A DNA stretch of 13,239 nucleotides. Source: Verrucomicrobiota bacterium (GTDB taxonomy: Bacteria; Verrucomicrobiota; Verrucomicrobiia; Opitutales; Opitutaceae). The notes beneath the pieces were generated by a model. The model was not told the origin of the DNA. It did not search any database and worked only from the letters and a program-made list of their open reading frames with translations. The number at the start of each line of letters is the position of its first letter. Position 1 is the first letter of the stretch. Below are positions 1 to 6,589 of the stretch, piece by piece. The position numbers and the translations under genes are program-made. The stretch is taken from NCBI GenBank assembly GCA_023426435.1, contig JAFAAS010000157.1, positions 1 through 13,239 of the forward strand, read 5' to 3'.

Positions 1-747
1 GATCATGCGTGGGTGGTGCAGACGCTGGGGTTGCCGCGAAAGGTGTCGTTGATGCAGCTGGATCTGCATGGATTGCAGGCGAAGCTGCTCGAGACGCGTC
101 AGGTGCGGACGGCGAATGTGGCGCGGGTGTTTCCGGCGACGTTGACGGTGAGCATTTCGGAGTATTCGCCGGTGGCGCGTTTGATGGCGCAGCTCGGTGA
201 CGGGGCGCCGAAGGAGCTGTTGGTGTCGCGCGAAGGCGTGGTGTTCGAAGGCATCAGTTTCGATCGGGAGATGGTGAAGACCTTGCCCTGGCTGGCGGGG
301 GTGAAGCTCGAGCGGGAAGGCGAGGCGTTTTTGCCGATTGCGCACATGGAAGTGGCGGCGGATCTGCTTGCGAAAGCGAAGCTGGAGGCGGAGCACCTGT
401 ATCGCACGTGGCAGGTGGTGTCGTTGGAGCGATTCGAGTCGGACCATGAGATTGAGGTGAAGGCGAAGGACGTGGGGCGGATTTTGTTTGGGGTGAACGA
501 CGATTTTTTCCGGCAGCTGGCGCGGCTGGATTCGTTGTTGGATGCGGCGCGGGCGCGGACGGACCGGCCATTGCGCGAGGTGAACCTGGCGATCGGGTCG
601 CAGGTGCCGGTGACGTTCGAGGATCCGGAGTTGGTGCCGGGGGCGCCGGTGCCGGCGAATGTGCGGGCGACGACGGCGGACGTGAGGCGCGAGAAGAGAC
701 CGGCGCGACCTGCTTTTCTGGAATTTCAGCGAAACAACAAACTGTGA
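1..747 (+). CDS. ftsQ: Cell division protein FtsQ, 3' part (5' end outside window)
   Basis: FtsQ is a bitopic inner-membrane protein that links the cytoplasmic division ring to the periplasmic FtsB/FtsL and septal wall synthases. The reading frame is open to base 1, before the first possible GTG at 13, so the N-terminal cytoplasmic tail, the membrane helix and the start of the POTRA domain are missing. About 248 residues are visible. They open inside the POTRA domain, with the family pattern of a short leucine-rich stretch (LMQLDLHGLQAKL), then a phrase on faulty wording like TANVARVFPATLTVSI and a hydrophobic beta domain ending in NLAIGSQVPVTFE. Residues after that form a basic, proline-rich tail. 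The stop overlaps the ftsA start by 4 bases, and ftsZ follows, which is the standard order at the end of the dcw cluster. FtsQ sequences diverge strongly, so the call rests on position as much as on sequence. Confidence 0.82.
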   Translation, partial: DHAWVVQTLGLPRKVSLMQLDLHGLQAKLLETRQVRTANVARVFPATLTVSISEYSPVARLMAQLGDGAPKELLVSREGVVFEGISFDREMVKTLPWLAGVKLEREGEAFLPIAHMEVAADLLAKAKLEAEHLYRTWQVVSLERFESDHEIEVKAKDVGRILFGVNDDFFRQLARLDSLLDAARARTDRPLREVNLAIGSQVPVTFEDPELVPGAPVPANVRATTADVRREKRPARPAFLEFQRNNKL

Positions 748-1958
748 GCTCCCGCACCACTTTCATCGGCGCCGTCGAAATCGGCACATCGAAAACCACT
801 GTTCTCGTCGGCGAATACACGGGTCGTGAGCTCGCGATCATCGGGCATGGCGAGTGTTCGTCGCGCGGCGTGATCAAAGGGAACGTGGTCGACTACAAGG
901 CGGCGAGCGATTGCACGCACAGTGCGTTGGAGCAGGCGGAGCGGGATGCGGGGGAGAAGATCGATCTCGTGTTTCTCGCGCAGACGGGCGGGCATCTGGA
1001 AGGGTTTTACAACGAAGCGGCGGTGAACGTGAAGGCGGCGGACAACATGATCGATCGCGACGACATCCGCACCGTGTGCGATCTCGCGCGATCGAAGGAG
1101 CTGCCGAGCGGGCGGATGGTGGTGCATCATATTCGGCGGCCGTTTCGGGTGGATGGGCGGATCGTGCCGACCTCGCCGGAGAATTTGGTCGGGCAGCGGT
1201 TGGAAGTGGGTTATTGGACGGTGCACGGCCAGGAGCAGCGGCTGGCGGACAACATCCATGTGATCCGCGGGTTTAATCTCGAAGTGCGGGAGCTGGTGCT
1301 GGCGAGTCTGGCGTCGGGTCACATGGTGACGACGCCGGAGGAGCGTCAGCATGGCGTGCTGGCGATTGACATCGGGGCGGGGACGACGGATTTCGCGTTG
1401 TATCGCGATGGCGTGGCGCACACGACGGGTGTGGTGCCGGTGGGCGGCACGCATTTGACGAACGATTTGACGATCGGGCTGCGGTTGACGGAAGGGCAGG
1501 CGGAGAAACTGAAGCTGCGGTTTGGGCGCGCGACGGTGCAGGCGAAAGACAAGAACGACAAAGTGTGGCTGGATGGGAATTTCGCGATCGGCGACCGGCA
1601 GTTCTCGCGTCAGGCCATCGAGCAGATCACGGCGGCGCGGACGTGGGAGTTGTTCGAAGTGGTGAAGAAGAAGCTCGGGAATGCGTTTTCGCCGGAGACC
1701 TGTGCGGCGGGCGTGGTGTTGACGGGAGGGACGGCGAAGTTGACGGGGATCGCGGAGGCGGCGGCGAAGGTGTTTGGCGTGCCGGCGCATCTGGGAGAGA
1801 CGCCGGGCTGGGTGGCGGAGAATTTGCGCGATCCGGGTTACAACACGGCGCTCGGGCTGCTGTATTACGGCGTGAGCGCGCACAACGAGAAGACGACGGC
1901 GCCGCGGAAGAGCGGCGGGTTTTTGTCGGGGGTGAAGCGGTTGTTTGCGACCTCGTGA
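744..1958 (+). CDS. ftsA: Cell division protein FtsA (actin-like membrane tether of FtsZ)
   Basis: FtsA is an actin-fold ATPase that anchors FtsZ filaments to the inner membrane and recruits later division proteins. The 404-residue product has the usual length. Visible motifs are phosphate loop 1 (GAVEIGTSK, about residues 9-17), phosphate loop 2 (DIGAGTTDF, 209-217) and the adenosine motif (VVLTGGTAKLTG, 324-335). Subdomain 1C lies between about 84 and 160. The last residues, GGFLSGVKRLF, fit the C-terminal amphipathic helix that binds the membrane. The GTG start at 744 overlaps the ftsQ stop (GTGA) and no clear ribosome-binding site precedes it, so translational coupling to ftsQ is likely. 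The first ~130 bases use C-ending codons, unlike the G-ending codons of the rest of the gene. Confidence 0.97.
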   Translation: MSSRTTFIGAVEIGTSKTTVLVGEYTGRELAIIGHGECSSRGVIKGNVVDYKAASDCTHSALEQAERDAGEKIDLVFLAQTGGHLEGFYNEAAVNVKAADNMIDRDDIRTVCDLARSKELPSGRMVVHHIRRPFRVDGRIVPTSPENLVGQRLEVGYWTVHGQEQRLADNIHVIRGFNLEVRELVLASLASGHMVTTPEERQHGVLAIDIGAGTTDFALYRDGVAHTTGVVPVGGTHLTNDLTIGLRLTEGQAEKLKLRFGRATVQAKDKNDKVWLDGNFAIGDRQFSRQAIEQITAARTWELFEVVKKKLGNAFSPETCAAGVVLTGGTAKLTGIAEAAAKVFGVPAHLGETPGWVAENLRDPGYNTALGLLYYGVSAHNEKTTAPRKSGGFLSGVKRLFATS

Positions 1959-1966
1959 TTTTTAGC

Positions 1967-1985
1967 GCCCGCGAAATACGCGAAA
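1967..1985. repeat. Short dispersed repeat, copy 1 (GCCCGCGAAAYACGCGRAA)
   Basis: Nine bases after the ftsA stop lies a 19-base sequence that recurs, with two substitutions, at 10947-10965 just after the HDOD gene stop. Both copies sit directly downstream of a gene end in otherwise noncoding DNA. It includes the repeated unit CGCGAAA. The role is unknown. Confidence 0.6.
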
Positions 1986-2017
1986 GGCTGCGAACACCTG
2001 CTGGCGTTCGTCGCCCT

Positions 2018-2046
2018 GGATTCTTCGCTTCGCTCAGAATGACATC
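2018..2046. repeat. Palindrome-like intergenic repeat in the ftsA-ftsZ spacer
   Basis: The bases from GGATTC at 2018 to GACAT at 2045, with the core CTTCGCTTCGCTCAG, match a short intergenic repeat that I recall from many bacterial genomes. On the reverse strand it reads as a tract giving spurious peptides such as HSERSEES or LSEAKNPG. It ends about 12 bases before the presumed ftsZ ribosome-binding site. Only one copy is in the window, so repeat status rests on recognition and not on a second copy here. Confidence 0.6.
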
Positions 2047-2057
2047 CATCTCGATTC

Positions 2058-2062
2058 GGTGA
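2058..2062 (+). promoter_or_regulatory. Presumed ribosome-binding site of ftsZ (GGTGA)
   Basis: GGTGA lies 9 bases before the ftsZ ATG and is the only Shine-Dalgarno-like sequence at a suitable distance. It is weak and supports the ATG at 2072 only modestly. The start is better supported by the protein, whose N-terminus leads straight into the conserved IKLVGVGGAGSNAV strand and loop. Confidence 0.4.
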
Positions 2063-2071
2063 CATAGATTT

Positions 2072-3373
2072 ATGAATTTGAACGAACTTCCTCTCGAGCA
2101 CTCGTTGCTCACGGATCGGAGCATTGCGATCAAGCTGGTCGGCGTGGGCGGGGCGGGATCGAATGCGGTCGATCGATTGAAGATGGAGAACCTGGAGCGG
2201 CTGCAGCTGGCGGTCGTGAACACGGATTATCAGGCGCTGGCGAGTTCGCCGGTGCAGGACAAGGTGTTGATCGGGATGAGCGTGACGCGCGGGTTGGGCG
2301 CGGGCGGCGATCCGGAGCTTGGGCGGGAGGCGGCGGAGGCGGATCGCGAGAAGATCGCGACGGTGGTGAAGGAGTGCGATCTGGTGTTTCTGTTTGGCGG
2401 GATGGGCGGAGGAACGGGCAGCGGCGCGCTGCCGGTGGTGGCGGAAATTGCGTCGGAGCAAGGCGCGCTGGTGATCGCGTTTGTGACGATGCCGTTTTCG
2501 TTCGAAGGCGGGCGGCGGTTGAAGCAGGCGGAGGAAGGATTGGGGGCGTTGCGGCGTGTATGCGATGCGGTGATACCGCTGCCGAACGACGTGTTGCTGC
2601 AGGAAGCGGCGGAAAACGAGACGGTGTTGGATTCGTTTGCGCGGGCGGACGAGTGGATGGGGCGCGGGGTGAAGTCGATTTGGGCGATGTTGTTCAAGAC
2701 CGGGTTGATCAACCTGGATTTTGCGACGCTGCGGCAGGCGTTTCAGCAGCGGGGCGGGAAGACCTTATTCGGGCTCGGTGAAGGATCGGGGGAGAACGCG
2801 GTGGCGGATGCGGTGGCGAGTTTGAAGCTGTGTCCGCTGCTGCACACGCCGGAGTTTTCGCGGAAGGCGGATCGGTTGTTGGTGAACATCATCGGCGGGA
2901 CGGATCTGACGCTCGCGAAAGTGAACGAGTTGATGACGGCGATCACGGAGCAGTTCGGGCGGGAGTCGCACATCATCATGGGCGCGGTGATCGATGAAGG
3001 GATGCAGAACCGGGTCGAAGTGTGCGTGATTGGGACGAGTGAGATGGGCGGACGCGCGGGCGGGTTCTCGCGTCGGCCGGTGCCCGCGCGCAAGGCGGCT
3101 CTGGCGCGCGAAGCGGCGGCGGGCGCGCAAGGAATGTTCGACGGCGTGGTGGCGGCGACGGCGGGAGCGGTGCGGCCGGTGGAGCCGGCGCAGGCGGAGA
3201 TGTCGTTGGAGAAGGCGGCGGCGAAAGCGGCGGAGAAGATTGCGCAGGAGGAGTTTGGTTTTGGGGAGATCGAAAGCCGCGGGCATTTCGAGAAGACGGA
3301 TCGAAATCTTTTCGACGGGCAGGATTTGGATGTGCCGACGTATTTGCGGAAAGGGATCAAGATTGCGGTGTGA
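2072..3373 (+). CDS. ftsZ: Cell division GTPase FtsZ, with an altered T7 loop
   Basis: FtsZ is the tubulin homologue that polymerises into the division ring. The 433-residue product has the nucleotide-binding start (VGVGGAGSNAV, about residues 23-33), NTDYQAL (50-56) and the tubulin signature GGMGGGTGSG (109-118). The C-terminal domain follows, then a linker from about 327 to 415 rich in Ala, Arg and Glu, and a C-terminal peptide with DVPTYLRKG (420-428), which is the FtsA-binding type. The T7 loop reads NLDFATL (214-220). Most FtsZ proteins have NxDFADV there; the first Asp is kept (D216), but the second, which completes the GTPase site of the neighbouring subunit (D212 in E. coli), is Thr219. 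All other signatures look normal, so this is a working FtsZ with a possible change in hydrolysis rather than a decayed copy. Confidence 0.97.
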   Translation: MNLNELPLEHSLLTDRSIAIKLVGVGGAGSNAVDRLKMENLERLQLAVVNTDYQALASSPVQDKVLIGMSVTRGLGAGGDPELGREAAEADREKIATVVKECDLVFLFGGMGGGTGSGALPVVAEIASEQGALVIAFVTMPFSFEGGRRLKQAEEGLGALRRVCDAVIPLPNDVLLQEAAENETVLDSFARADEWMGRGVKSIWAMLFKTGLINLDFATLRQAFQQRGGKTLFGLGEGSGENAVADAVASLKLCPLLHTPEFSRKADRLLVNIIGGTDLTLAKVNELMTAITEQFGRESHIIMGAVIDEGMQNRVEVCVIGTSEMGGRAGGFSRRPVPARKAALAREAAAGAQGMFDGVVAATAGAVRPVEPAQAEMSLEKAAAKAAEKIAQEEFGFGEIESRGHFEKTDRNLFDGQDLDVPTYLRKGIKIAV

Positions 3374-3410
3374 GGGGGGCGGCGCGGAGCGGGCACGATG
3401 ATGTATCTAG

Positions 3411-3573
3411 AGCGTTTTCATAAAAACTATAGCCTTTCAGATGAACCACAGAGGCACAGAGGCACGGAGAGATCCGGTGGCCTTCCTCTGTGTGCTCGGT
3501 GCCTTCGTGGTTCATATCGGGTTTTCCGATTCGGCCGACGGCTATGACATTATTTAATATGCTATAAAGCGCT
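3411..3573. repeat. AT-rich inverted repeat enclosing a second repeat (composite element)
   Basis: This is most of the gap after ftsZ. The left arm (3411-3434) begins AGCG and ends ATAGCC. The right arm (3540-3573) begins GGCTAT and ends AAAGCGCT. The arms pair at their outer and inner ends with mismatches and length differences between. Both are AT-rich, unlike the surrounding DNA. The 75-base CACAGAG-type element lies between them. The pairing is imperfect, so the outer element is a tentative call. Confidence 0.4.
3441..3515. repeat. CACAGAG-type palindromic repeat, copy 1
   Basis: The element is bounded by ATGAACCAC (3441-3449) and GTGGTTCAT (3507-3515), a perfect 9-base inverted terminus. 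Inside, the left arm runs on as AGAGGCACAGAGGCAC and the right arm mirrors it with CTCTGTG and CTCGGTGCC, giving arms of about 30 bases that can fold into an imperfect hairpin. A second, shorter copy of the same type lies at 5776-5831. No coding sequence is present. Confidence 0.8.
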
Positions 3574-3604
3574 GAAGGGAGCGCGGCCACCGGCGCAAAG
3601 GCGC

Positions 3605-3632
3605 AAAAAAAGCCCGACGGGGACGTCGGGCT
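3605..3632 (-). terminator. Rho-independent terminator of hpf
   Basis: AGCCCGACG (3611-3619) and CGTCGGGCT (3624-3632) form a perfect 9-base-pair stem with a 4-base loop. Read on the minus strand, the hairpin is followed at once by six T residues (A6 on plus, 3605-3610). It starts 24 bases past the hpf stop and fits the end of the hpf transcript. On the plus strand no T tract follows, so it should work in one direction. Confidence 0.88.
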
Positions 3633-3656
3633 CCACCTGGTGCAGGGGATTCTAGT

Positions 3657-4028
3657 CTAAACCGCTTTGAGGAGGGCGGGGTGTTCGACGTGGGTGTCGA
3701 TTTGGTGGCGGCGGGTTTTTCTCAGGTGGTGACGTTTGCCGAGCATGCGGTCGAGTTTGTCGATGAGGAGGGAGATGGCCTTGTGGCACTCGTCGGCTTG
3801 AACGGCGGCGTTCATGTCGGGGCCGTAGATTTCGATGTGGCCTTTGGCTTTGAACCGGTGGGCGACGGCTTCGTTGCGGTCGCATTCCAACTCCACGCGG
3901 ATTCGCACGATGCGATCCTCGTGACGAAACAATCGTTGGGCTTTCTCTCGCACGAACGTTTTAAGGGAAGGAGTGAGGTCGAGATGAATGCCTGAGACGA
4001 TGAGTTCGTGGTCGTTTTGTCTGTTCAT
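3657..4028 (-). CDS. hpf: Ribosome hibernation promoting factor, short form (HPF/RaiA family)
   Basis: HPF proteins bind the 30S decoding region and hold ribosomes in an inactive state in stationary phase. The 123-residue product opens with the family pattern (VSGIHLDLTPSLKTFVREKAQRL, described here in two parts: a beta strand at about 9-14, then the first helix at 20-34). It continues with the strands RIRVELE and AKGHIEIYG and a second helix with AISLLIDKLDRML at 84-96, followed by a basic stretch (KRHHLRKTRRH). It lacks the C-terminal dimerisation domain of long HPF, so it belongs with the short forms, although its tail is somewhat longer than that of E. coli HPF. GGAG lies 4 bases before the ATG. 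A strong terminator follows, so the gene is probably transcribed alone. Confidence 0.92.
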   Translation of the reverse strand: MNRQNDHELIVSGIHLDLTPSLKTFVREKAQRLFRHEDRIVRIRVELECDRNEAVAHRFKAKGHIEIYGPDMNAAVQADECHKAISLLIDKLDRMLGKRHHLRKTRRHQIDTHVEHPALLKAV

Positions 4029-4057
4029 GATACTCCGTTTGTTTTGGTTTCAGAGGA

Positions 4058-4075
4058 CCAGAGCGAGGGCTCTGG
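4058..4075. promoter_or_regulatory. Perfect hairpin between divergent hpf and SDR genes
   Basis: CCAGAGC (4058-4064) and GCTCTGG (4069-4075) form a 7-base-pair stem with a GAGG loop. It lies 30 bases upstream of the hpf ATG and 25 bases upstream of the SDR GTG, so it falls in the leader or promoter of both genes. No T tract follows on either strand, which argues against a terminator. It could be an operator or an mRNA leader structure; the role is not shown. Confidence 0.45.
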
Positions 4076-4100
4076 CTGAAATTTCACCTGTTCGAAGTCT

Positions 4101-4928
4101 GTGTCCTCGCCACGCGAAGCGCTCCAAACTTTCTCGGCCGTCGTCGTGACGGGCGGATCTTCCGGTATTGGAAAATCGTTCATCGAACAATGCGGGAAAC
4201 TGCGGCCGCAGCTCGTGTTTTGCAACCTGTCTCGGACGGAGCCGGCCATAAATGTAGCGCAGCTTAACGTGCGCCATGTGGCGGCTGATTTGAGCGACGG
4301 CGAGGCGGTAAAACGCGGTGCGGAAGCCGTGCTGGAGTGGTTAAGTCGCGATGTGCCAGCGGGGCGTGTGCTGCTCATCAACAACAGTGGCTTCGGCGCA
4401 TATGGCTCATTTCCTGAGCCCAACTTAAGTCATCAACTCGAACTATTAGATGTTAACATCCGCGCGCTCGTGGAGCTGACGGGGCGATTGTTGCCGGAGA
4501 TCAAACGGCGCGGCGGGGTGGTGATGAATGTGGCGTCAACGGCGGCGTTTCAGCCGACCCCGTATATGGCGACGTATGGGGCGTCGAAGGCGTTTGTGTT
4601 GCACTGGACGCTGGCGTTGGACGCGGAGTTGAAGGGGAGCGGAGTGCGGGCGATGGCGGTGTGTCCGGGGCCGACGAAGACGGAGTTTTTCCGGCGGGCG
4701 GGGTTGAAGAAAGGGAGTGTGGCGGACGGATTGAGCATGTCGGTGGAAGCGGTGGTGGAGGAGTCGTTGCGGGCGATGGCGCGGGGGAGAAGTTTGGTGG
4801 TGACGGGGTGGAAGAATAAGGTTTCGGCGACGGTGGGTGGGATGGCGCCGAAGCGTTTGGCGACGTGGGTGGCGGAGAAAGTGGTGGGGCGGTATCGGAT
4901 GTCGCGGGTGGAGAATCCGAATCGATGA
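4101..4928 (+). CDS. Short-chain dehydrogenase/reductase (SDR), substrate unknown
   Basis: This is a classical SDR oxidoreductase of 275 residues, a cytoplasmic enzyme using NAD(P)H on a substrate that the sequence does not reveal. It has the cofactor motif TGGSSGIG (17-24), NNSG (94-97, where NNAG is usual), Asn119, catalytic Ser146 and the pair Tyr159/Lys163 in YGASK. The CPGPTKTEF segment after 188 resembles the DltE/YqjQ-like branch acting on ketones or acyl chains, but this is only a guess. GTG at 4101 is the only reasonable start, since an in-frame stop lies at 4077-4079. Its end overlaps the pseudouridine synthase start by 4 bases. Codon use changes inside the gene: up to about 4480 it is mixed, with TTA and CTA codons, and afterwards it is strongly G-ending like its neighbours. 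Confidence 0.9.
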   Translation: MSSPREALQTFSAVVVTGGSSGIGKSFIEQCGKLRPQLVFCNLSRTEPAINVAQLNVRHVAADLSDGEAVKRGAEAVLEWLSRDVPAGRVLLINNSGFGAYGSFPEPNLSHQLELLDVNIRALVELTGRLLPEIKRRGGVVMNVASTAAFQPTPYMATYGASKAFVLHWTLALDAELKGSGVRAMAVCPGPTKTEFFRRAGLKKGSVADGLSMSVEAVVEESLRAMARGRSLVVTGWKNKVSATVGGMAPKRLATWVAEKVVGRYRMSRVENPNR

Positions 4929-5776
4929 GCAAGGAGGAGTTCGACGGGTTTTCGCGGCGGGCGTGTGCGTGGCCGAGGCGGGTTTCGCAGGGGCCGGCGA
5001 GGCTGATTGCGGAAGAGGAGTTGAAGTCGTGGATTTTATTCGAGGATGAGCGGCTGCTGGTGATCGGGAAGCCGGGCGACGTGGTGTGTCATCCGTCGAA
5101 GGCGGGGCCGTGGTCGAGTTTGGTGGGCGCGGCGCGGGAATATACGCAGCTCGAGACGGTGCACCTGGTGTTCCGGCTGGATCGCGAGACGAGTGGCGTG
5201 GTGGTGATCGCGAAGGATGCGAAGATGGCGAGCCGGCTGCAGGTGGCGATGCAGGAGCGGAAAGTGGGGAAGGTTTATCGCGCGATTGTGTGGGGCGAAT
5301 TGAAGGAGGCGGTGACGGTGGAGCGGGCGTTGGGGGATGACGTGAACAGTCCGGTGTTCGTGAAGTCGGCGGTGGTGGAGCAAGGCGGGCAGCGGGCGGT
5401 GACGCATTTTGCGCCGGAAGGGGTGGTGCGGGGAGCGAAGCAAGGACGCGAAGGCGACGGTGCCCCTGCGGAGGAGGTGTTTTCGCTGGTGCGCGTGGTG
5501 ACGGAAACGGGAAGGAAGCATCAGATCCGGGCGCATGCGCAGTGGCTCGGGTATCCGATTGTTGGGGACAAGATCTACGGGCCGGACGACCGGCTGTATT
5601 TGGAGTTTATCGATGGCGGTTGGACGCCGGCGATGGCGGGGAAGCTATTGCTGCCGCGTCAGGCGCTGCATTGCGCGGAGATCGATTTGCGCGCGGCGGG
5701 GGTGGAGAGGGTTTTCGTGGCGCCGTTGGCGGGGGATATGCGGAGGTTCTGGGAGGAGAAAGTGGAGCGGATTTGA
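4925..5776 (+). CDS. RluA-family RNA pseudouridine synthase
   Basis: This cytoplasmic enzyme converts uridine to pseudouridine in RNA; the target site (23S rRNA or tRNA) cannot be told from sequence. The ATG at 4925 overlaps the SDR stop (ATGA), which decides the start and points to translational coupling. The 283-residue product has the RluA core: a hydrophobic strand with VIGKPGDVVCHP (46-57), the catalytic motif FRLDRETSG (83-91, catalytic Asp86), KVYRAIVWG (116-124) and the GRKHQIRAHAQWLGYPIVGD stretch (196-215). The motif usually begins with His; here it is Phe83. There is no N-terminal S4 domain. A Gly/Glu-rich insertion (about 165-184) splits two strands. The gene ends inside the outer edge of a palindromic repeat. 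Confidence 0.93.
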   Translation: MSKEEFDGFSRRACAWPRRVSQGPARLIAEEELKSWILFEDERLLVIGKPGDVVCHPSKAGPWSSLVGAAREYTQLETVHLVFRLDRETSGVVVIAKDAKMASRLQVAMQERKVGKVYRAIVWGELKEAVTVERALGDDVNSPVFVKSAVVEQGGQRAVTHFAPEGVVRGAKQGREGDGAPAEEVFSLVRVVTETGRKHQIRAHAQWLGYPIVGDKIYGPDDRLYLEFIDGGWTPAMAGKLLLPRQALHCAEIDLRAAGVERVFVAPLAGDMRRFWEEKVERI

Positions 5777-5831
5777 ACCACAGAGACACAGAGGTGATGG
5801 GCATTCTCTGTGCCTCGGTGCCATTGTGGTT
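5776..5831. repeat. CACAGAG-type palindromic repeat, copy 2, joining two stop codons
   Basis: AACCACAGAGACACAGAG (5776-5793) faces CTCTGTGCCTCGGTGCC and GTGGTT (5826-5831), the same design as copy 1 but shorter, at 56 bases. The first base belongs to the TGA of the pseudouridine synthase, and the last two belong to the TAA of the convergent M14 gene. A hairpin here would lie at the 3' end of both transcripts. Confidence 0.85.
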
Positions 5832-6582
5832 AATCAATCGGTTGATGGGGAAGAGAGGCTTCGACGGCGGCGCGGAGGGCGCGGGTGCGGGTGGGGAGGT
5901 CGAGGGCGGACGGGGATTCGAGCGTGTAGGTGAGGTTCGTGTGGTGGGTGAGGAGGTAGATGGCTTCGGGCCATTGCTCGCGCAGGAGCGGATCGGCGAC
6001 GGGGCGGATGATGCCGCGCGCGACGGATTCGCGGCCGTCGATGACGGCGGCGGTTTCGATCGGGCAGCAGCGTTCGACGGCGGCGAGCATGGCGTCGACG
6101 TGGCTGGGGCGATTGGCGGGGTTGAGCTCGTAGAGGTAGAAGCCGGTGGATTCCCAGTCTTCGTGGAGACAGACGGTGAAATCGAAATTGGGTTGATGTT
6201 GGAGCCAGCGGACGTGGGCGCGGATCTCGGGGGAGGCGGGGTGTTTGTAGTCGCGGTTGAGATCGAGGCCTTCGGCGTTTTCGCGGGTGCTGCGGAGGAA
6301 GCCGATGGGGTTGAGCAGCGGGCAGAGGAACCAGTTGGCGCGGGAGTCGAAATCGCCGGATTCGAGCATGTCGAGGAGCGCGAGCGGTCCGGCGGGTTCG
6401 TCGCCGTGAATGCCGGCGGAGAAGTAGAGACGCGGGCGGGGGCCGGGCGTGCGTTTGGTGAGCGCGAGAAGGGGAATGCCGTCGATGGAGCCGAAGTGTT
6501 CGACGCGGAATTTGGCGGCGCGGGCGGCGGATTCGAAGCGGGCGAGGAGGTCGGAGGGGATGAACGCGGGTGTGGCGGGCAT
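5830..6582 (-). CDS. M14 family zinc carboxypeptidase-like protein
   Basis: This is a metallohydrolase of the M14 carboxypeptidase fold, which also includes the murein-peptide amidase MpaA and the aspartoacylase-like enzymes. In the 250-residue product the zinc ligands appear as His59 and Glu62 in GIHGDEPAG and His140 in CLHEDW. The substrate-binding pair is Asn109/Arg110 in LDLNRDY, and Glu222 in YTLESPS fits the catalytic Glu of M14 peptidases. No signal peptide or membrane segment is seen, so it should act in the cytoplasm, perhaps on recycled peptides, but the substrate is unknown. The ATG at 6582 was chosen because a longer frame upstream is encoded by a repeat (6590-6728); GGAG stands 9 bases before it. 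It is convergent with the pseudouridine synthase and divergent from gltX. Confidence 0.86.
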   Translation of the reverse strand: MPATPAFIPSDLLARFESAARAAKFRVEHFGSIDGIPLLALTKRTPGPRPRLYFSAGIHGDEPAGPLALLDMLESGDFDSRANWFLCPLLNPIGFLRSTRENAEGLDLNRDYKHPASPEIRAHVRWLQHQPNFDFTVCLHEDWESTGFYLYELNPANRPSHVDAMLAAVERCCPIETAAVIDGRESVARGIIRPVADPLLREQWPEAIYLLTHHTNLTYTLESPSALDLPTRTRALRAAVEASLPHQPID

Positions 6583-6589
6583 GGGAGGA

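Noticed and set aside
726..1883. Long minus-strand open frame opposite ftsA, rich in Arg, His and Pro
   Set aside because: It is antisense to a gene with certain motifs, has a low-complexity composition typical of GC-rich shadow frames and resembles no known protein.
1865..2461. Minus-strand open frame across the ftsA-ftsZ spacer with HSERSEES-type peptide
   Set aside because: It is a known kind of false gene made by translating the intergenic repeat, and the rest lies opposite ftsA and ftsZ.
3546..3570. Promoter-like AT-rich stretch with TATAAA after ftsZ
   Set aside because: No plus-strand gene begins within 500 bases, no -35 box is evident, and the AT-rich sequence is explained by the inverted-repeat arm.
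3585..3610. Start of a tandem array (GGCGCAAAGGCGCAAA)
   Set aside because: Only two units are present, followed by the A tract of the hpf terminator; too little to call an array or CRISPR.
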